Positions 26,585-35,074 of a stretch of 64,000 bases of DNA are shown one piece after another; within the stretch, counting starts at the first letter, position 1; the number at the start of each line of letters is the position of its first letter. Made by a program: the position numbers and the translations under genes. This DNA is from Leuconostoc palmae (GTDB lineage Bacteria; Bacillota; Bacilli; Lactobacillales; Lactobacillaceae), in assembly GCF_019656075.1 (NCBI RefSeq), contig NZ_BPKZ01000008.1, positions 1 through 64,000 on the forward strand. Direction: 5' to 3'. The notes under the pieces are model-generated. The model saw only the letters and a list, made by a program, of their open reading frames with translations. It was not told the DNA's origin and did no database searches.

Positions 26585-27960
26585 CTGAAAATATTATATT
26601 AGCAACTGACGCTTATAAATTAACGCACCATTTACAATATCCTGAGAATATTACAAAACTTTATTCATATGGAGAAGCTAGAATTGGTAGTTTTTTTGAT
26701 ACTGTGAGTTGGTTTGGCATGTCCATGATTTTAAACGATTATTTTACCACACCAGTCACTACTCAAATGATAGATGATGCCGAAAAAGTAGCATTTGAAA
26801 CTTTTGGTACCAATACATATTTTAATCGTACGGTTTGGGAAAAGGTACGTGATTTAGGTTACTTCCCTGTCAAAATTAAAGCGCTACCAGAAGGCATGGT
26901 AGTACCAGTTGGTAATGCTTTATTTACGATTGAATCCACCGAGCCTTGGTTTGCTACTAGTTTGAATGCTCTAGAAGTTGTTTTGATGCATGTTTGGTAT
27001 CCAACTACTATTGCTACAAACTCAATGTATATCAAAAAGGAACTAATGCCTTTATATGAAAAAAGTGGTTCTTTAGAAAATATTTTGCTTGCAGTAAATG
27101 ATTTTGGTCTACGAGGAGCAGCATCACTTGAATCTGGTAAAAGGGGTGGTGCTGCTCATTTATTACATTTTTTAGGGTCAGATAATTTAGCTGCATCTAG
27201 ATATTTTGAAACAGTTTATGCGGTTCCAGGAAGAGCATTATCTGTTTGGGCAACAGAACATTCAGTTGCAACATCATATGGTTCAGGAAAGGGCGAGTTT
27301 GACTATGTTAATGCACAGTTAGATCGTGCACCAGATGATGCTATATTATCGATTGTGATTGATTCGTATGATGCTTTGAATTTTATAGACAAAGTTATTG
27401 GTTCAGACAGCATTAAAGAACGTATTATTAAACGTGCAGGACGTGTTGTATTGAGACCAGATTCTGGGGATCCTGAAACAATTGATTTAGCTGTTTTGGA
27501 GAAACTAGCTGACATATTTGGTACGCATCTAAACAGTAAAGGGTATCGGTTGCTAAACCATAACGTTGGCATTATTCAAGGTGATGGTATGAAGGCTGAC
27601 ACAATTATTAATCTATACCAAACCTTAGTTGACAATGGTTGGTCTGCCGATAATTTAGTTGTCGGATCTGGGGGTGGTTTGTTACAAGAAGGATTTACAC
27701 GTGATACACAAAGATTTGCCATTAAAGCTTCTTATGCTGAAACAGAGACTGGTAAATCAATTGCTATTCAAAAAAATCCCAAAACGGATCAAACAAAAGT
27801 TTCCAAGTCAGGACTGTTAAAAGTCATTGAAAAAGACGGTCAAATTATTACGGTGTCACAAGATGAACCAGGGCATAACTTGTTAGAAACTGTTTATGAC
27901 AATGGTGTTTTATCAGAAATTGATGGTAGAAACATCATTGAACGTGCGTCACATCTATAG
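26581..27960 (+). CDS. nadV: nicotinamide phosphoribosyltransferase NadV
   Basis: NadV converts nicotinamide and PRPP to NMN, one step before NAD. The 459-residue protein matches the Nampt branch rather than PncB: NDFGLRGAASLESGKRGGAA (about residues 169-188), ATEHSVATSYGSG (about 222-234), RPDSGDPETID (about 299-309) and IIQGDGMKAD followed by VGSGGGLLQ. The start is the GTG 7 nt after AGGAG. A small possible DNA-binding protein follows after 15 nt. Together with nadK and nudF it indicates salvage-based NAD supply. Confidence 0.93.
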   Translation: MTENIILATDAYKLTHHLQYPENITKLYSYGEARIGSFFDTVSWFGMSMILNDYFTTPVTTQMIDDAEKVAFETFGTNTYFNRTVWEKVRDLGYFPVKIKALPEGMVVPVGNALFTIESTEPWFATSLNALEVVLMHVWYPTTIATNSMYIKKELMPLYEKSGSLENILLAVNDFGLRGAASLESGKRGGAAHLLHFLGSDNLAASRYFETVYAVPGRALSVWATEHSVATSYGSGKGEFDYVNAQLDRAPDDAILSIVIDSYDALNFIDKVIGSDSIKERIIKRAGRVVLRPDSGDPETIDLAVLEKLADIFGTHLNSKGYRLLNHNVGIIQGDGMKADTIINLYQTLVDNGWSADNLVVGSGGGLLQEGFTRDTQRFAIKASYAETETGKSIAIQKNPKTDQTKVSKSGLLKVIEKDGQIITVSQDEPGHNLLETVYDNGVLSEIDGRNIIERASHL

Positions 27961-27975
27961 AAAAGGAACGTTTAA

Positions 27976-28311
27976 ATGCATTATCAGTTCAAAAAAGAAA
28001 GTGAAATTAATCAAGACGTAACGATTGACAAGTTAGACGTTAAGTCTGCTGCCCAAGCATATCGAGAACTTGAAATCAGAGAGCATAAACCTAAAAGTGT
28101 TGAAGATAGAACAATTGTTGGTAAAGGAGTGCAGGCTCTGGCAACTGAGTCCGCTATTGGCAAAGATGAGCGTAAAATTAAAGTGCAATCTTTGTTCAAT
28201 CAAGGGATGACAAGTTATATTGATTTAGCCTTTGAGATGAACCTTTCGGAAACCACAATTCGTCAATATGGGAAAGAATTAGGATTAAATTTTATTGATA
28301 CAGAATATTAA
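27976..28311 (+). CDS. small unknown protein with C-terminal helix-turn-helix, downstream of nadV
   Basis: This 111-residue protein is not recognised. The C-terminal third (about residues 70-108), from QSLFNQGMTSYIDLAFEM to ETTIRQYGKELGLNF, looks like a helix-turn-helix that reads as a DNA-binding unit. The N-terminal part is charged and without motifs. AAAAGGAAC precedes the ATG, 15 nt after the nadV stop, so it is co-transcribed. With the gene before nadV it makes two possible DNA-binding proteins around one salvage enzyme. Confidence 0.6.
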   Translation: MHYQFKKESEINQDVTIDKLDVKSAAQAYRELEIREHKPKSVEDRTIVGKGVQALATESAIGKDERKIKVQSLFNQGMTSYIDLAFEMNLSETTIRQYGKELGLNFIDTEY

Positions 28312-28315
28312 AAAA

Positions 28316-28344
28316 TTGACATTTTATTCAAAGTAAGTTATTAT
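28316..28344 (+). promoter_or_regulatory. lysine operon promoter
   Basis: TTGACA (28316-28321), a 17-bp spacer and TATTAT (28339-28344) form a near-consensus promoter immediately upstream of the riboswitch. Confidence 0.75.
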
Positions 28345-28371
28345 AAAAACATAATAAAATTAAAATTTCAC

Positions 28372-28604
28372 ATAGAGGTCGCGATTGACATAAGTATCTA
28401 AACTATACTGATCTATTAGAGTACAGTTGAGAAAAAGGGGATATCGCCGAAATAGGTAATTTCTTAAGATTTTGCCTATTGGGCTAACAATTAATAGTTG
28501 TTAGACTGTCGTTAGGTACTAACGGTGAGCTATGGAAACTGTCAAAAATGCTAAATTATAAAAAGCCTTTTGTACGTGATCATGTCTCGAACAGAAGGCT
28601 TTTT
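28372..28604 (+). promoter_or_regulatory. lysine riboswitch (L box) with terminator
   Basis: This RNA binds lysine and stops transcription of the operon when lysine is plentiful. Recognisable aptamer parts are ATAGAGGTCGCGATTG (28373-28388), AGTATC, GGGGATATCGCCGAA (28437-28451), the GGGCTAACA arm and the closing GGTGAGCTATGG (28524-28535), which pairs with the 5' end. The expression platform is a 14-bp terminator, AAAAAGCCTTTTGT (28560-28573) with ACAGAAGGCTTTTT (28591-28604). This accounts for most of the 336-bp gap between the preceding gene and lysA. Confidence 0.9.
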
Positions 28605-28647
28605 ATTGTGTTTTGGGGTTGATTATAGAACCTGTCTGGGAGGGCAT

Positions 28648-29934
28648 ATGAATTATCCAACAAATGACCAAGGACATTTAACTATTGAGGGTGTTGATGC
28701 TGTTGAGTTAGCTAAAGAATATGGAACACCACTTTATGTTTATGATGTATCACATATCAGGCGCACAATGCGTGCTTTCAAGGCGATTTTTGAAAAAGAA
28801 AATGTACCTTATGTTGTTAGCTATGCTTCTAAATCCTTTGCTACAAAAGCTATTTATCAAGTGGCGCAGCAAGAAGGAATTCATGCGGATATTGTTTCGG
28901 GGGGAGAGTTATATACGGCCTTGAAGGCAAGGTTTAATCCAAAACATCTAAGTTTTAATGGCAACAACAAAAGTTTAGAAGAACTTAAATTTGCATTAGA
29001 AAGTGGTGTCGGGACAATTATTGTTGATAATTTTCTAGAATTAAATTTACTTTCTGAATTAGCACAAGAATATAATCTTGTTCAAGACATTTTGCTACGT
29101 ATTTCGCCAGGAATTTCAGCCCATACTCATGAGTTTATTAGCACTGGTCAACAAGATTCTAAGTTTGGCTTTGATTTGTTAACTGGTCAAGCTAAAGAAG
29201 CTTATGATATAGCTATTGCAGATGCCAATCTTAATTTAAAGGGTGTGCATGCACATATTGGTTCACAAATATTTGATGTCACTGGTTTTGAAAAAAATGC
29301 TGCCTTACTAGCCGAAACAGCGTACAGTTGGGGATGGCAACCAAATATTATTAATGTGGGTGGTGGGTTTGGTATTCGGTATACCAATACTGATTCACCA
29401 TTACCTGAAAGTGACTATGTGAGTGCCATTATTCAAACTTTGAAAAAGAAGTCGGAAGAATACAAGTGGTCTATGCCTGAAATATGGATTGAACCTGGAC
29501 GTTCTGTTGTTGGAACGGCTGGACAAACGTTATATACAATTGGTTCTCGCAAAGATATTCCTGATTTGCGCCATTATTTATCGGTTGACGGTGGTATGGG
29601 TGATAATATTCGTCCTGCATTATATCAAGCTGATTACGAAGCGTTATTGGCAAATAGACCCAATGATACACCAAAAGAAATAGTGCGAGTTGCAGGGAAA
29701 TATTGTGAATCTGGTGATATGTTAGTTTTGGAACAAGGATTACCTGAAACTAAGCCTGGAGATATACTTTCAGTCCTATCTACTGGTGCATATGGCTATG
29801 CCATGGCTTCAAATTATAATCGCAACCCACGTCCCGCAGTTGTTTTTGTGGAAAATGGGCATCATCAGTTAGTCGTTGCCAGAGAGTCTTACAAGCATTT
29901 AATTGCTTTAGATTATGATTACAACATTCAGTAA
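28648..29934 (+). CDS. lysA: diaminopimelate decarboxylase
   Basis: LysA decarboxylates meso-diaminopimelate to lysine. The 428-residue PLP enzyme has the Schiff-base lysine in VSYASKSFAT (about residues 57-66), HIGSQIFDVTGF (about 200-211), the GGGFGI loop (about 236-241) and CESGDMLV. I start at the ATG after GGGAGGG (28639-28645); the longer frame begins inside the riboswitch terminator. It is the first gene of lysA-dapD-dapL-dapA-dapB. Confidence 0.97.
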   Translation: MNYPTNDQGHLTIEGVDAVELAKEYGTPLYVYDVSHIRRTMRAFKAIFEKENVPYVVSYASKSFATKAIYQVAQQEGIHADIVSGGELYTALKARFNPKHLSFNGNNKSLEELKFALESGVGTIIVDNFLELNLLSELAQEYNLVQDILLRISPGISAHTHEFISTGQQDSKFGFDLLTGQAKEAYDIAIADANLNLKGVHAHIGSQIFDVTGFEKNAALLAETAYSWGWQPNIINVGGGFGIRYTNTDSPLPESDYVSAIIQTLKKKSEEYKWSMPEIWIEPGRSVVGTAGQTLYTIGSRKDIPDLRHYLSVDGGMGDNIRPALYQADYEALLANRPNDTPKEIVRVAGKYCESGDMLVLEQGLPETKPGDILSVLSTGAYGYAMASNYNRNPRPAVVFVENGHHQLVVARESYKHLIALDYDYNIQ

Positions 29935-29975
29935 AAAAACTAAGCTGAACATATTAATTTAAATGGAGAAAAAAG

Positions 29976-30683
29976 ATGTCAACAAGTACAAATGAAGCGC
30001 AACAATTAATTGATTTTATAGCAAATGCCAAAAAAGTAACACCTATTAAAGTGACTTATAAGGGCGCATTAAGTCAAGAAGTTCCTGAAACAGTACAACA
30101 ATTTGGCGGTGTTTCATTTGGTCAATTAATTGGTGACTGGTCCGACATAAAGCCACTGATTGCTACATTGCCTGCTGAAAATATATTTATTGAAAATGAT
30201 GCTAGAAATTCTGCAGTACCATTACTAGATAAGAAAAATATAAATGCTCGTATCGAACCAGGTGCAATTATTCGTGATCAGGTAGCTATTGGTGATAATG
30301 CAGTTATTATGTTGGGTGCAGTGATCAATATTGGGGCTGAAATTGGATCGGGAACTATGATAGATATGGGTGCTATTTTAGGTGGTAGAGCGATTGTTGG
30401 TAGCAATTCTCATATTGGGGCTGGAGCAGTCTTAGCTGGTGTGATTGAGCCAGCATCAGCAGAACCAGTTCGTATTGGTGATAATGTTTTAGTTGGTGCA
30501 AATGCTGTAGTCATTGAAGGTGTTCAGGTGGGTGACGGAGCAGTCGTTGCCGCAGGTGCAATTGTAACAAAAGACGTACCGGCTAATACTGTTGTAGCTG
30601 GTGTCCCAGCAAAAGTAATTAAAAAAATTGATTCACAGACACAACAAAAGACAGCCCTAATTGATGCCTTACGAGGTTTATAA
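29976..30683 (+). CDS. dapD: tetrahydrodipicolinate N-acetyltransferase
   Basis: This enzyme acetylates tetrahydrodipicolinate in the acetylated variant of the lysine pathway. The 235-residue protein has an N-terminal cap domain and a left-handed beta-helix of hexapeptide repeats (about residues 90-200), such as [20 protein letters not shown] and [16 protein letters not shown]. The length and the following deacetylase fit the acetyl form (DapH/YkuQ) rather than the longer succinyl form. It overlaps dapL by one base. Confidence 0.94.
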   Translation: MSTSTNEAQQLIDFIANAKKVTPIKVTYKGALSQEVPETVQQFGGVSFGQLIGDWSDIKPLIATLPAENIFIENDARNSAVPLLDKKNINARIEPGAIIRDQVAIGDNAVIMLGAVINIGAEIGSGTMIDMGAILGGRAIVGSNSHIGAGAVLAGVIEPASAEPVRIGDNVLVGANAVVIEGVQVGDGAVVAAGAIVTKDVPANTVVAGVPAKVIKKIDSQTQQKTALIDALRGL

Positions 30684-31840
30684 TGAACAACGTATCATTT
30701 GAAGAGTTACAAAAATATCGTCGTGATCTACATCAAATTCCTGAACTAGCGTTAGAAGAATTTGAAACGCATCAATATCTTTTAAATGAGATAAAATCAT
30801 TTAAAACAGACTTTATGACGATTAGGACTGTAGAGGAGCTTCCGACTGCCATTTTAGTAAGATTCAAAGGTAGTAGTCCTAAAAAAACAATTGGTTATCG
30901 TACGGACATTGATGGGTTACCAATTTTAGAAGAAACAGAGTTATCGTTTAAATCAACGCACAAGGGGCATATGCATGCGTGTGGTCACGATGTGCATATG
31001 ACAATTGCTTTGGCTTTAGTGAAATATTTTAGTATAAATCAACCTAAAGACAATTTAATTGTATTTTTTCAACCGGCCGAAGAAGCAAAAAGTGGTGGTA
31101 AGTTAGCTTATGACTTAGGACTTTTTCAAGATGAATGGCGGCCAGATGAATTTTATGGTATTCATGATCAGCCATCTTTGCCAGCGGGGACTTTGAGTAC
31201 ATTAGATGGCACGTTGTTTGCTGGTACTGCTGAATTAAAAGTTGATGTTATTGGTAAAGGTGGGCATGCAGCTTATCCACATTTAGTAAAAGATCCAATC
31301 GTGACTGCGGCAGAACTTATTATACAATTACAAACGGTAGTTTCTCGTTCTGTCGATCCAATTCAAGGTGGTGTTGTAAGTATAGGTGTCATTAATGGTG
31401 GATTTGCTAACAATGTCATTCCTAATCAAGTACATTTTGAAGGAACGGTACGTAGTATGACCAAACAAGGTTTAGATCTTATGGTCAAACGTATTAATGA
31501 AATAGTCCATGGCGTTGCAATATCTAATGATGTGACGATAAATGTCGAACTAGAAAGTGGTAGTTACTTACCAGTAGAAAATAATCATTTACTTGCTGAA
31601 GAAGTGATTAATTTCATGGAAAAAAATGATGACATTGATTTTAAATTAGCACAACCAGCAATGACTGGAGAAGACTTTGGTTATTTGTTGCAACAGATTC
31701 CAGGTGTCATGCTCTGGCTTGGGGTAAATGACAATCATTCGCTTCATAGTTCAAAGTTATCAATTGATGAAGAAGCTTTATTACCAGGCTTTAATGCCCT
31801 TAAAGCGTTGTTAATTTGGCGGATGTCATCTGAATATTAG
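30683..31840 (+). CDS. dapL: N-acetyldiaminopimelate deacetylase
   Basis: This M20-family metallopeptidase removes the acetyl group to give LL-diaminopimelate. The 385-residue protein shows YRTDIDGLPILEET (about residues 72-85), the metal motif HACGHDVHMT (about 97-106), QPAEEAKSGG and the C-terminal TGEDFGYLL. It corresponds to Bacillus YkuR and follows dapD as there. The gene symbol varies between annotations. Confidence 0.93.
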   Translation: MNNVSFEELQKYRRDLHQIPELALEEFETHQYLLNEIKSFKTDFMTIRTVEELPTAILVRFKGSSPKKTIGYRTDIDGLPILEETELSFKSTHKGHMHACGHDVHMTIALALVKYFSINQPKDNLIVFFQPAEEAKSGGKLAYDLGLFQDEWRPDEFYGIHDQPSLPAGTLSTLDGTLFAGTAELKVDVIGKGGHAAYPHLVKDPIVTAAELIIQLQTVVSRSVDPIQGGVVSIGVINGGFANNVIPNQVHFEGTVRSMTKQGLDLMVKRINEIVHGVAISNDVTINVELESGSYLPVENNHLLAEEVINFMEKNDDIDFKLAQPAMTGEDFGYLLQQIPGVMLWLGVNDNHSLHSSKLSIDEEALLPGFNALKALLIWRMSSEY

Positions 31841-31849
31841 GGGAAAATC

Positions 31850-32725
31850 ATGTACGATAATACACAACTTATTACGGCAATCATTACACCTTTTGATGAT
31901 GAAAATAACGTAGATTATTTAGCGTTAACTAAAGTAATTGATTATTTACTCGATACTGGCTCGCAAGGTTTTGTTGTTGCTGGGACAACGGGTGAATCAC
32001 CAACTTTAACGCACAATGAAAAGTTAGAACTCACGAAGTATATCGCAAATTATGTTCCAAAAAATATTTTAATTATAGCTAATGCTGGTACCAATAATAC
32101 TTTGGAATCCATTAAAAATGCGCAAGAATTAAGTGACATTGAAAATGTTGATGCAATTTTAGCGGTAACCCCTTATTACAATAAGCCAAGCCAGCGTGGT
32201 ATGATTGCTCATTTTGAAGCGATTGCTAATGCATCAAGTAAACCAGTTATGTTATATAATATTCCTGGAAGATCAGCTGTGGGGTTAACTGTTGAAAGTG
32301 TGATAACTTTAGCTCAGCATCCAAACATTAATGCTATTAAAGAAACCACATCAGCAGAATTTATGGCAGCAGAAATTGAGGCTACTCAAGATCTTGATTT
32401 TGCAGTTTATACGGGTGAGGATGCTCAAACGTTAACCGCATTTGTACAAGGAGGTGCTGGCACAATTTCAGTCGCTTCTCATTTATATGGTGCTGAAATG
32501 ACAGCGCTATTTACCGCACTAGCAGTTGGAAATTGGCAAGAAGCAGGAGAATTACAGCGTTATCTGACTCCTAAAATGAATGCATTATTTGCTTTTCCAT
32601 CGCCAGCACCTGTGAAAGCTAAGTTGAGTGATAAGGGACTTATTAATAATAAAACAAGATTACCTATTTTACCTTTAAATATAGAAGAAAAAAATGAATT
32701 AAACAAGTTGTTGGAGGAATTTTAA
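31850..32725 (+). CDS. dapA: 4-hydroxy-tetrahydrodipicolinate synthase
   Basis: DapA condenses pyruvate with aspartate semialdehyde. The 291-residue TIM barrel has the GTTGESPTLTHNE motif (about residues 45-57), VTPYYNKPSQRG, YNIPGRSAVGL with the catalytic Tyr, and the Schiff-base lysine in INAIKETTS. The ribosome binding site is GGGG 8 nt before the ATG. The stop overlaps the dapB start. Confidence 0.96.
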   Translation: MYDNTQLITAIITPFDDENNVDYLALTKVIDYLLDTGSQGFVVAGTTGESPTLTHNEKLELTKYIANYVPKNILIIANAGTNNTLESIKNAQELSDIENVDAILAVTPYYNKPSQRGMIAHFEAIANASSKPVMLYNIPGRSAVGLTVESVITLAQHPNINAIKETTSAEFMAAEIEATQDLDFAVYTGEDAQTLTAFVQGGAGTISVASHLYGAEMTALFTALAVGNWQEAGELQRYLTPKMNALFAFPSPAPVKAKLSDKGLINNKTRLPILPLNIEEKNELNKLLEEF

Positions 32726-33459
32726 TGGTTGATGTTATTTTGTCAGGCGGTTTTGGAAAACTTGGGCAAGCCATTTTAAAAGGCTTTCAAGAATCAGAAT
32801 ACAAGGTTGTGGGTATCTTGAGTGGGCATGTACATGAAAATGAGAATGTGCCATGTCCTGTATGGACTAGCCTTGACGACATCAATATTAGCGCTGATAT
32901 ATTTCTAGATGTTAGTACACCTTCTACCGTATACGATAACGCTCAGTGGGCAATCAAACATAATATGGCACTAGTAGTAGGAACTACAGGTTTGCAAGAA
33001 TCTCAAATTAGGTACCTAGAGGAAAATACAAAAAAAGGTGTTGTTATAGCTCCTAACTTCAGTTTGTCTGCTGTATTATTAATGAAGTTTGCCCAGTTAG
33101 CGGCTGAATATTTTCCAGATGTTGAGATTGTAGAAGCCCATAACCCTAAAAAAGTTGATTCACCATCGGGGACTGCCATACAAACAGCCAAGCTAATTAG
33201 TCTGGGAAGATCACAAGTACCACAACAGACTAAAGATGGATTATCTCGTGGTGAAAAAGCCTTTGATGTGCCAATTCATGCACTTCGTTTACCTGGATAT
33301 ATTGCTGAACAGACCGTTTATTTTGGCGGAGTTGATGAGCAGTTAACTTTAAAACAAAGTACAACTAGTAGAACAGCTTTTGTACCTGGTGTTATTCGTG
33401 CCTTAGATGGGGTACAAAAAATTGATCATTTAGTTGTTGGTTTAGAGCATTTATTATAA
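32725..33459 (+). CDS. dapB: 4-hydroxy-tetrahydrodipicolinate reductase
   Basis: DapB reduces the DapA product with NAD(P)H. The 244-residue protein is short but complete, with a Rossmann segment LSGGFGKLGQAIL (about residues 6-18), GTTGL (about 88-92) and EAHNPKKVDSPSGTA (about 139-153). The usual HH of the E-x-HH-xx-K-x-D-x-PSGTA motif reads HN here. GGAGG lies at the end of dapA. It closes the operon; an N-acetyl-LL-diaminopimelate aminotransferase, dapF, asd and lysC are not in this window. Confidence 0.94.
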   Translation: MVDVILSGGFGKLGQAILKGFQESEYKVVGILSGHVHENENVPCPVWTSLDDINISADIFLDVSTPSTVYDNAQWAIKHNMALVVGTTGLQESQIRYLEENTKKGVVIAPNFSLSAVLLMKFAQLAAEYFPDVEIVEAHNPKKVDSPSGTAIQTAKLISLGRSQVPQQTKDGLSRGEKAFDVPIHALRLPGYIAEQTVYFGGVDEQLTLKQSTTSRTAFVPGVIRALDGVQKIDHLVVGLEHLL

Positions 33460-33500
33460 AACAGAGTACTTCAAAATTAGCGTAATGCTTTTTTTTTTCG

Positions 33501-33506
33501 TACAAT
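33501..33506 (+). promoter_or_regulatory. recX -10 box, leaderless start
   Basis: TACAAT ends 6 nt before the recX ATG, which puts the transcription start on the codon. It follows a T-tract (33489-33498) that may be the weak terminator of dapB (AGC-GTAAT-GCT stem). Confidence 0.55.
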
Positions 33507-33512
33507 AGCTTT

Positions 33513-34310
33513 ATGAAGACAATTACTAAAATTTCAACACAGAAACAAGCAGGTCGATATTCTATTGAATTAGATAAAAAATTTGCCTTTGGCGTTGCTG
33601 AAAGTGTATTGATTAAATACGGATTAGCTAAAGGTCGAGAATTAGATGAGAAACTTATTGAGCAGATCAAGCATGATGATGAAGTGGCAAAAGGCTTAAA
33701 TGTAGCACTAAATTATTTAGGTCATACACTTCGGACAAAAAAGCAGATAAAACAAAAATTACATGAAAAATCAGTTAACGATAATGTACAAGAGCAAATT
33801 ATGGACAAACTGCAATCACTAGGATATGTTGATGACAATAATTATGCGATACGATATGTGGCTACTAAAAAATTAATCACTCCTAAAGGGCCACAAGTCA
33901 TACGACTTGCTTTAAAACAGGCTGGTGTATCTGATGAAATAATTGATAGTGCATTAGCAAACTATACTGACGATGAACAACTAGAGATTGCTTCAAAAAT
34001 TGCTGAGAAAGCTTCAAGAAATTATAAGCGTGAATCAATTCAATTAAAAAAACAAAAAGTTATGCAGTATGTTGTTAGCAAAGGTTTTTCGTTTGCTATC
34101 GCTCAAGTCGTCAGTGATAATATTGAATTTAATAATTCAGTAAGCGAACAAGAGAATTTAAATCGGCAACTGTATAAACTTTGGCAAAAACATCAAACCG
34201 AAACTCCTGAACAAAGACGTTACAAGGTAAAGCGTCAATTGTATGTTAAAGGGTTTAATAGTGAGCTTATTGATAATGCTATAGCAGATTACGATACTGA
34301 TTTTTTTTGA
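33513..34310 (+). CDS. recX: regulatory protein RecX
   Basis: RecX binds the RecA filament and modulates recombination. The 265-residue protein is a long helical repeat form typical of lactic acid bacteria, with LNYLGHTLRTKKQIKQKL (about residues 66-83), LQSLGYVDDNNYAIRYV (about 99-115) and a final VKGFNSELIDNAI. No ribosome binding site precedes the ATG; a -10 box sits 6 nt upstream. recA is not adjacent. Confidence 0.9.
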   Translation: MKTITKISTQKQAGRYSIELDKKFAFGVAESVLIKYGLAKGRELDEKLIEQIKHDDEVAKGLNVALNYLGHTLRTKKQIKQKLHEKSVNDNVQEQIMDKLQSLGYVDDNNYAIRYVATKKLITPKGPQVIRLALKQAGVSDEIIDSALANYTDDEQLEIASKIAEKASRNYKRESIQLKKQKVMQYVVSKGFSFAIAQVVSDNIEFNNSVSEQENLNRQLYKLWQKHQTETPEQRRYKVKRQLYVKGFNSELIDNAIADYDTDFF

Positions 34311-34423
34311 AAAGCATGAGAACTTTAGACGTTAAATCTATAATAATTTCTGTGGTCTATCATTCAATTATTATTTTTGGTACAATGAAATAGCATTCTA
34401 TGTTTAGAAGAGTAGGTATGGTC

Positions 34424-34993
34424 ATGAGTTATGATAAATCAAATCGCGGACCACGCGAAGGTGATTTCATCACGATCAAAAGTTATAAACATGACGGATC
34501 GCTGCATCGAACGTGGCGTGATACTATGGTATTAAAAACCAGTGAAAATGCCATTATTGGTTTAAACGATCATACTTTAGTAACTGAAGATGATGGTCGA
34601 CGATGGGTAACAAGAGAACCAGCAATCGTTTATTTTCATAAAAAATATTGGTTTAATATTATTGCCATGATAAGAGAAAACGGAGTGTCATATTATTGTA
34701 ATTTAGCCTCACCATTTGTTCTTGACAAGGAAGCGTTAAAATATATTGATTATGATTTGGATGTGAAAGTTTTTCCAAATGGAGAAAAACACTTATTAGA
34801 TGCTGACGAATACGCTGCACATAGTAAAAAGTGGCACTATCCTCCAGAAATTGATAAGATTTTGAAAGCACATGTTAAGATTCTGGTAGATTGGATCAAT
34901 GATGGCACTGGGCCGTTTTCACAAGGCTATATCGATGTTTGGTACGCTAGATATCAGTATTTGATGCAGCAACGTCTTAAAGATCGTCGTTGA
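34424..34993 (+). CDS. DUF402-family protein (YgaC-like)
   Basis: DUF402 proteins include nucleoside di- and triphosphate phosphatases studied in Staphylococcus and Streptomyces. This one has the family start [19 protein letters not shown] (about residues 12-30), [20 protein letters not shown] and DADEY segments that carry conserved acidic residues. The frame has ATGs at 34400, 34418 and 34424; I chose the last because GTAGG and AGAAGAG lie upstream and homologues begin close to this point. A TACAAT at 34381-34386 is its likely -10 box. A terminator begins at its stop. Confidence 0.8.
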   Translation: MSYDKSNRGPREGDFITIKSYKHDGSLHRTWRDTMVLKTSENAIIGLNDHTLVTEDDGRRWVTREPAIVYFHKKYWFNIIAMIRENGVSYYCNLASPFVLDKEALKYIDYDLDVKVFPNGEKHLLDADEYAAHSKKWHYPPEIDKILKAHVKILVDWINDGTGPFSQGYIDVWYARYQYLMQQRLKDRR

Positions 34994-35024
34994 AAAAAAC
35001 ACGCTATAATTTGCGTGTTTTTTT
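34993..35024 (+). terminator. terminator after the DUF402 gene
   Basis: AAAAAAACACGC-TATAATTT-GCGTGTTTTTTT is a 12-bp perfect stem with a T-tract. Confidence 0.9.
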
Positions 35025-35074
35025 GTTGTGATAGAATAGGTTCAGATTAAGAAAAATAAGGAAAGAAGCAAATT

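Noticed and set aside
28570-28647. Longer LysA start at 28570
   Set aside because: This ATG lies inside the riboswitch terminator loop and has no ribosome binding site. The ATG at 28648 has GGGAGGG.
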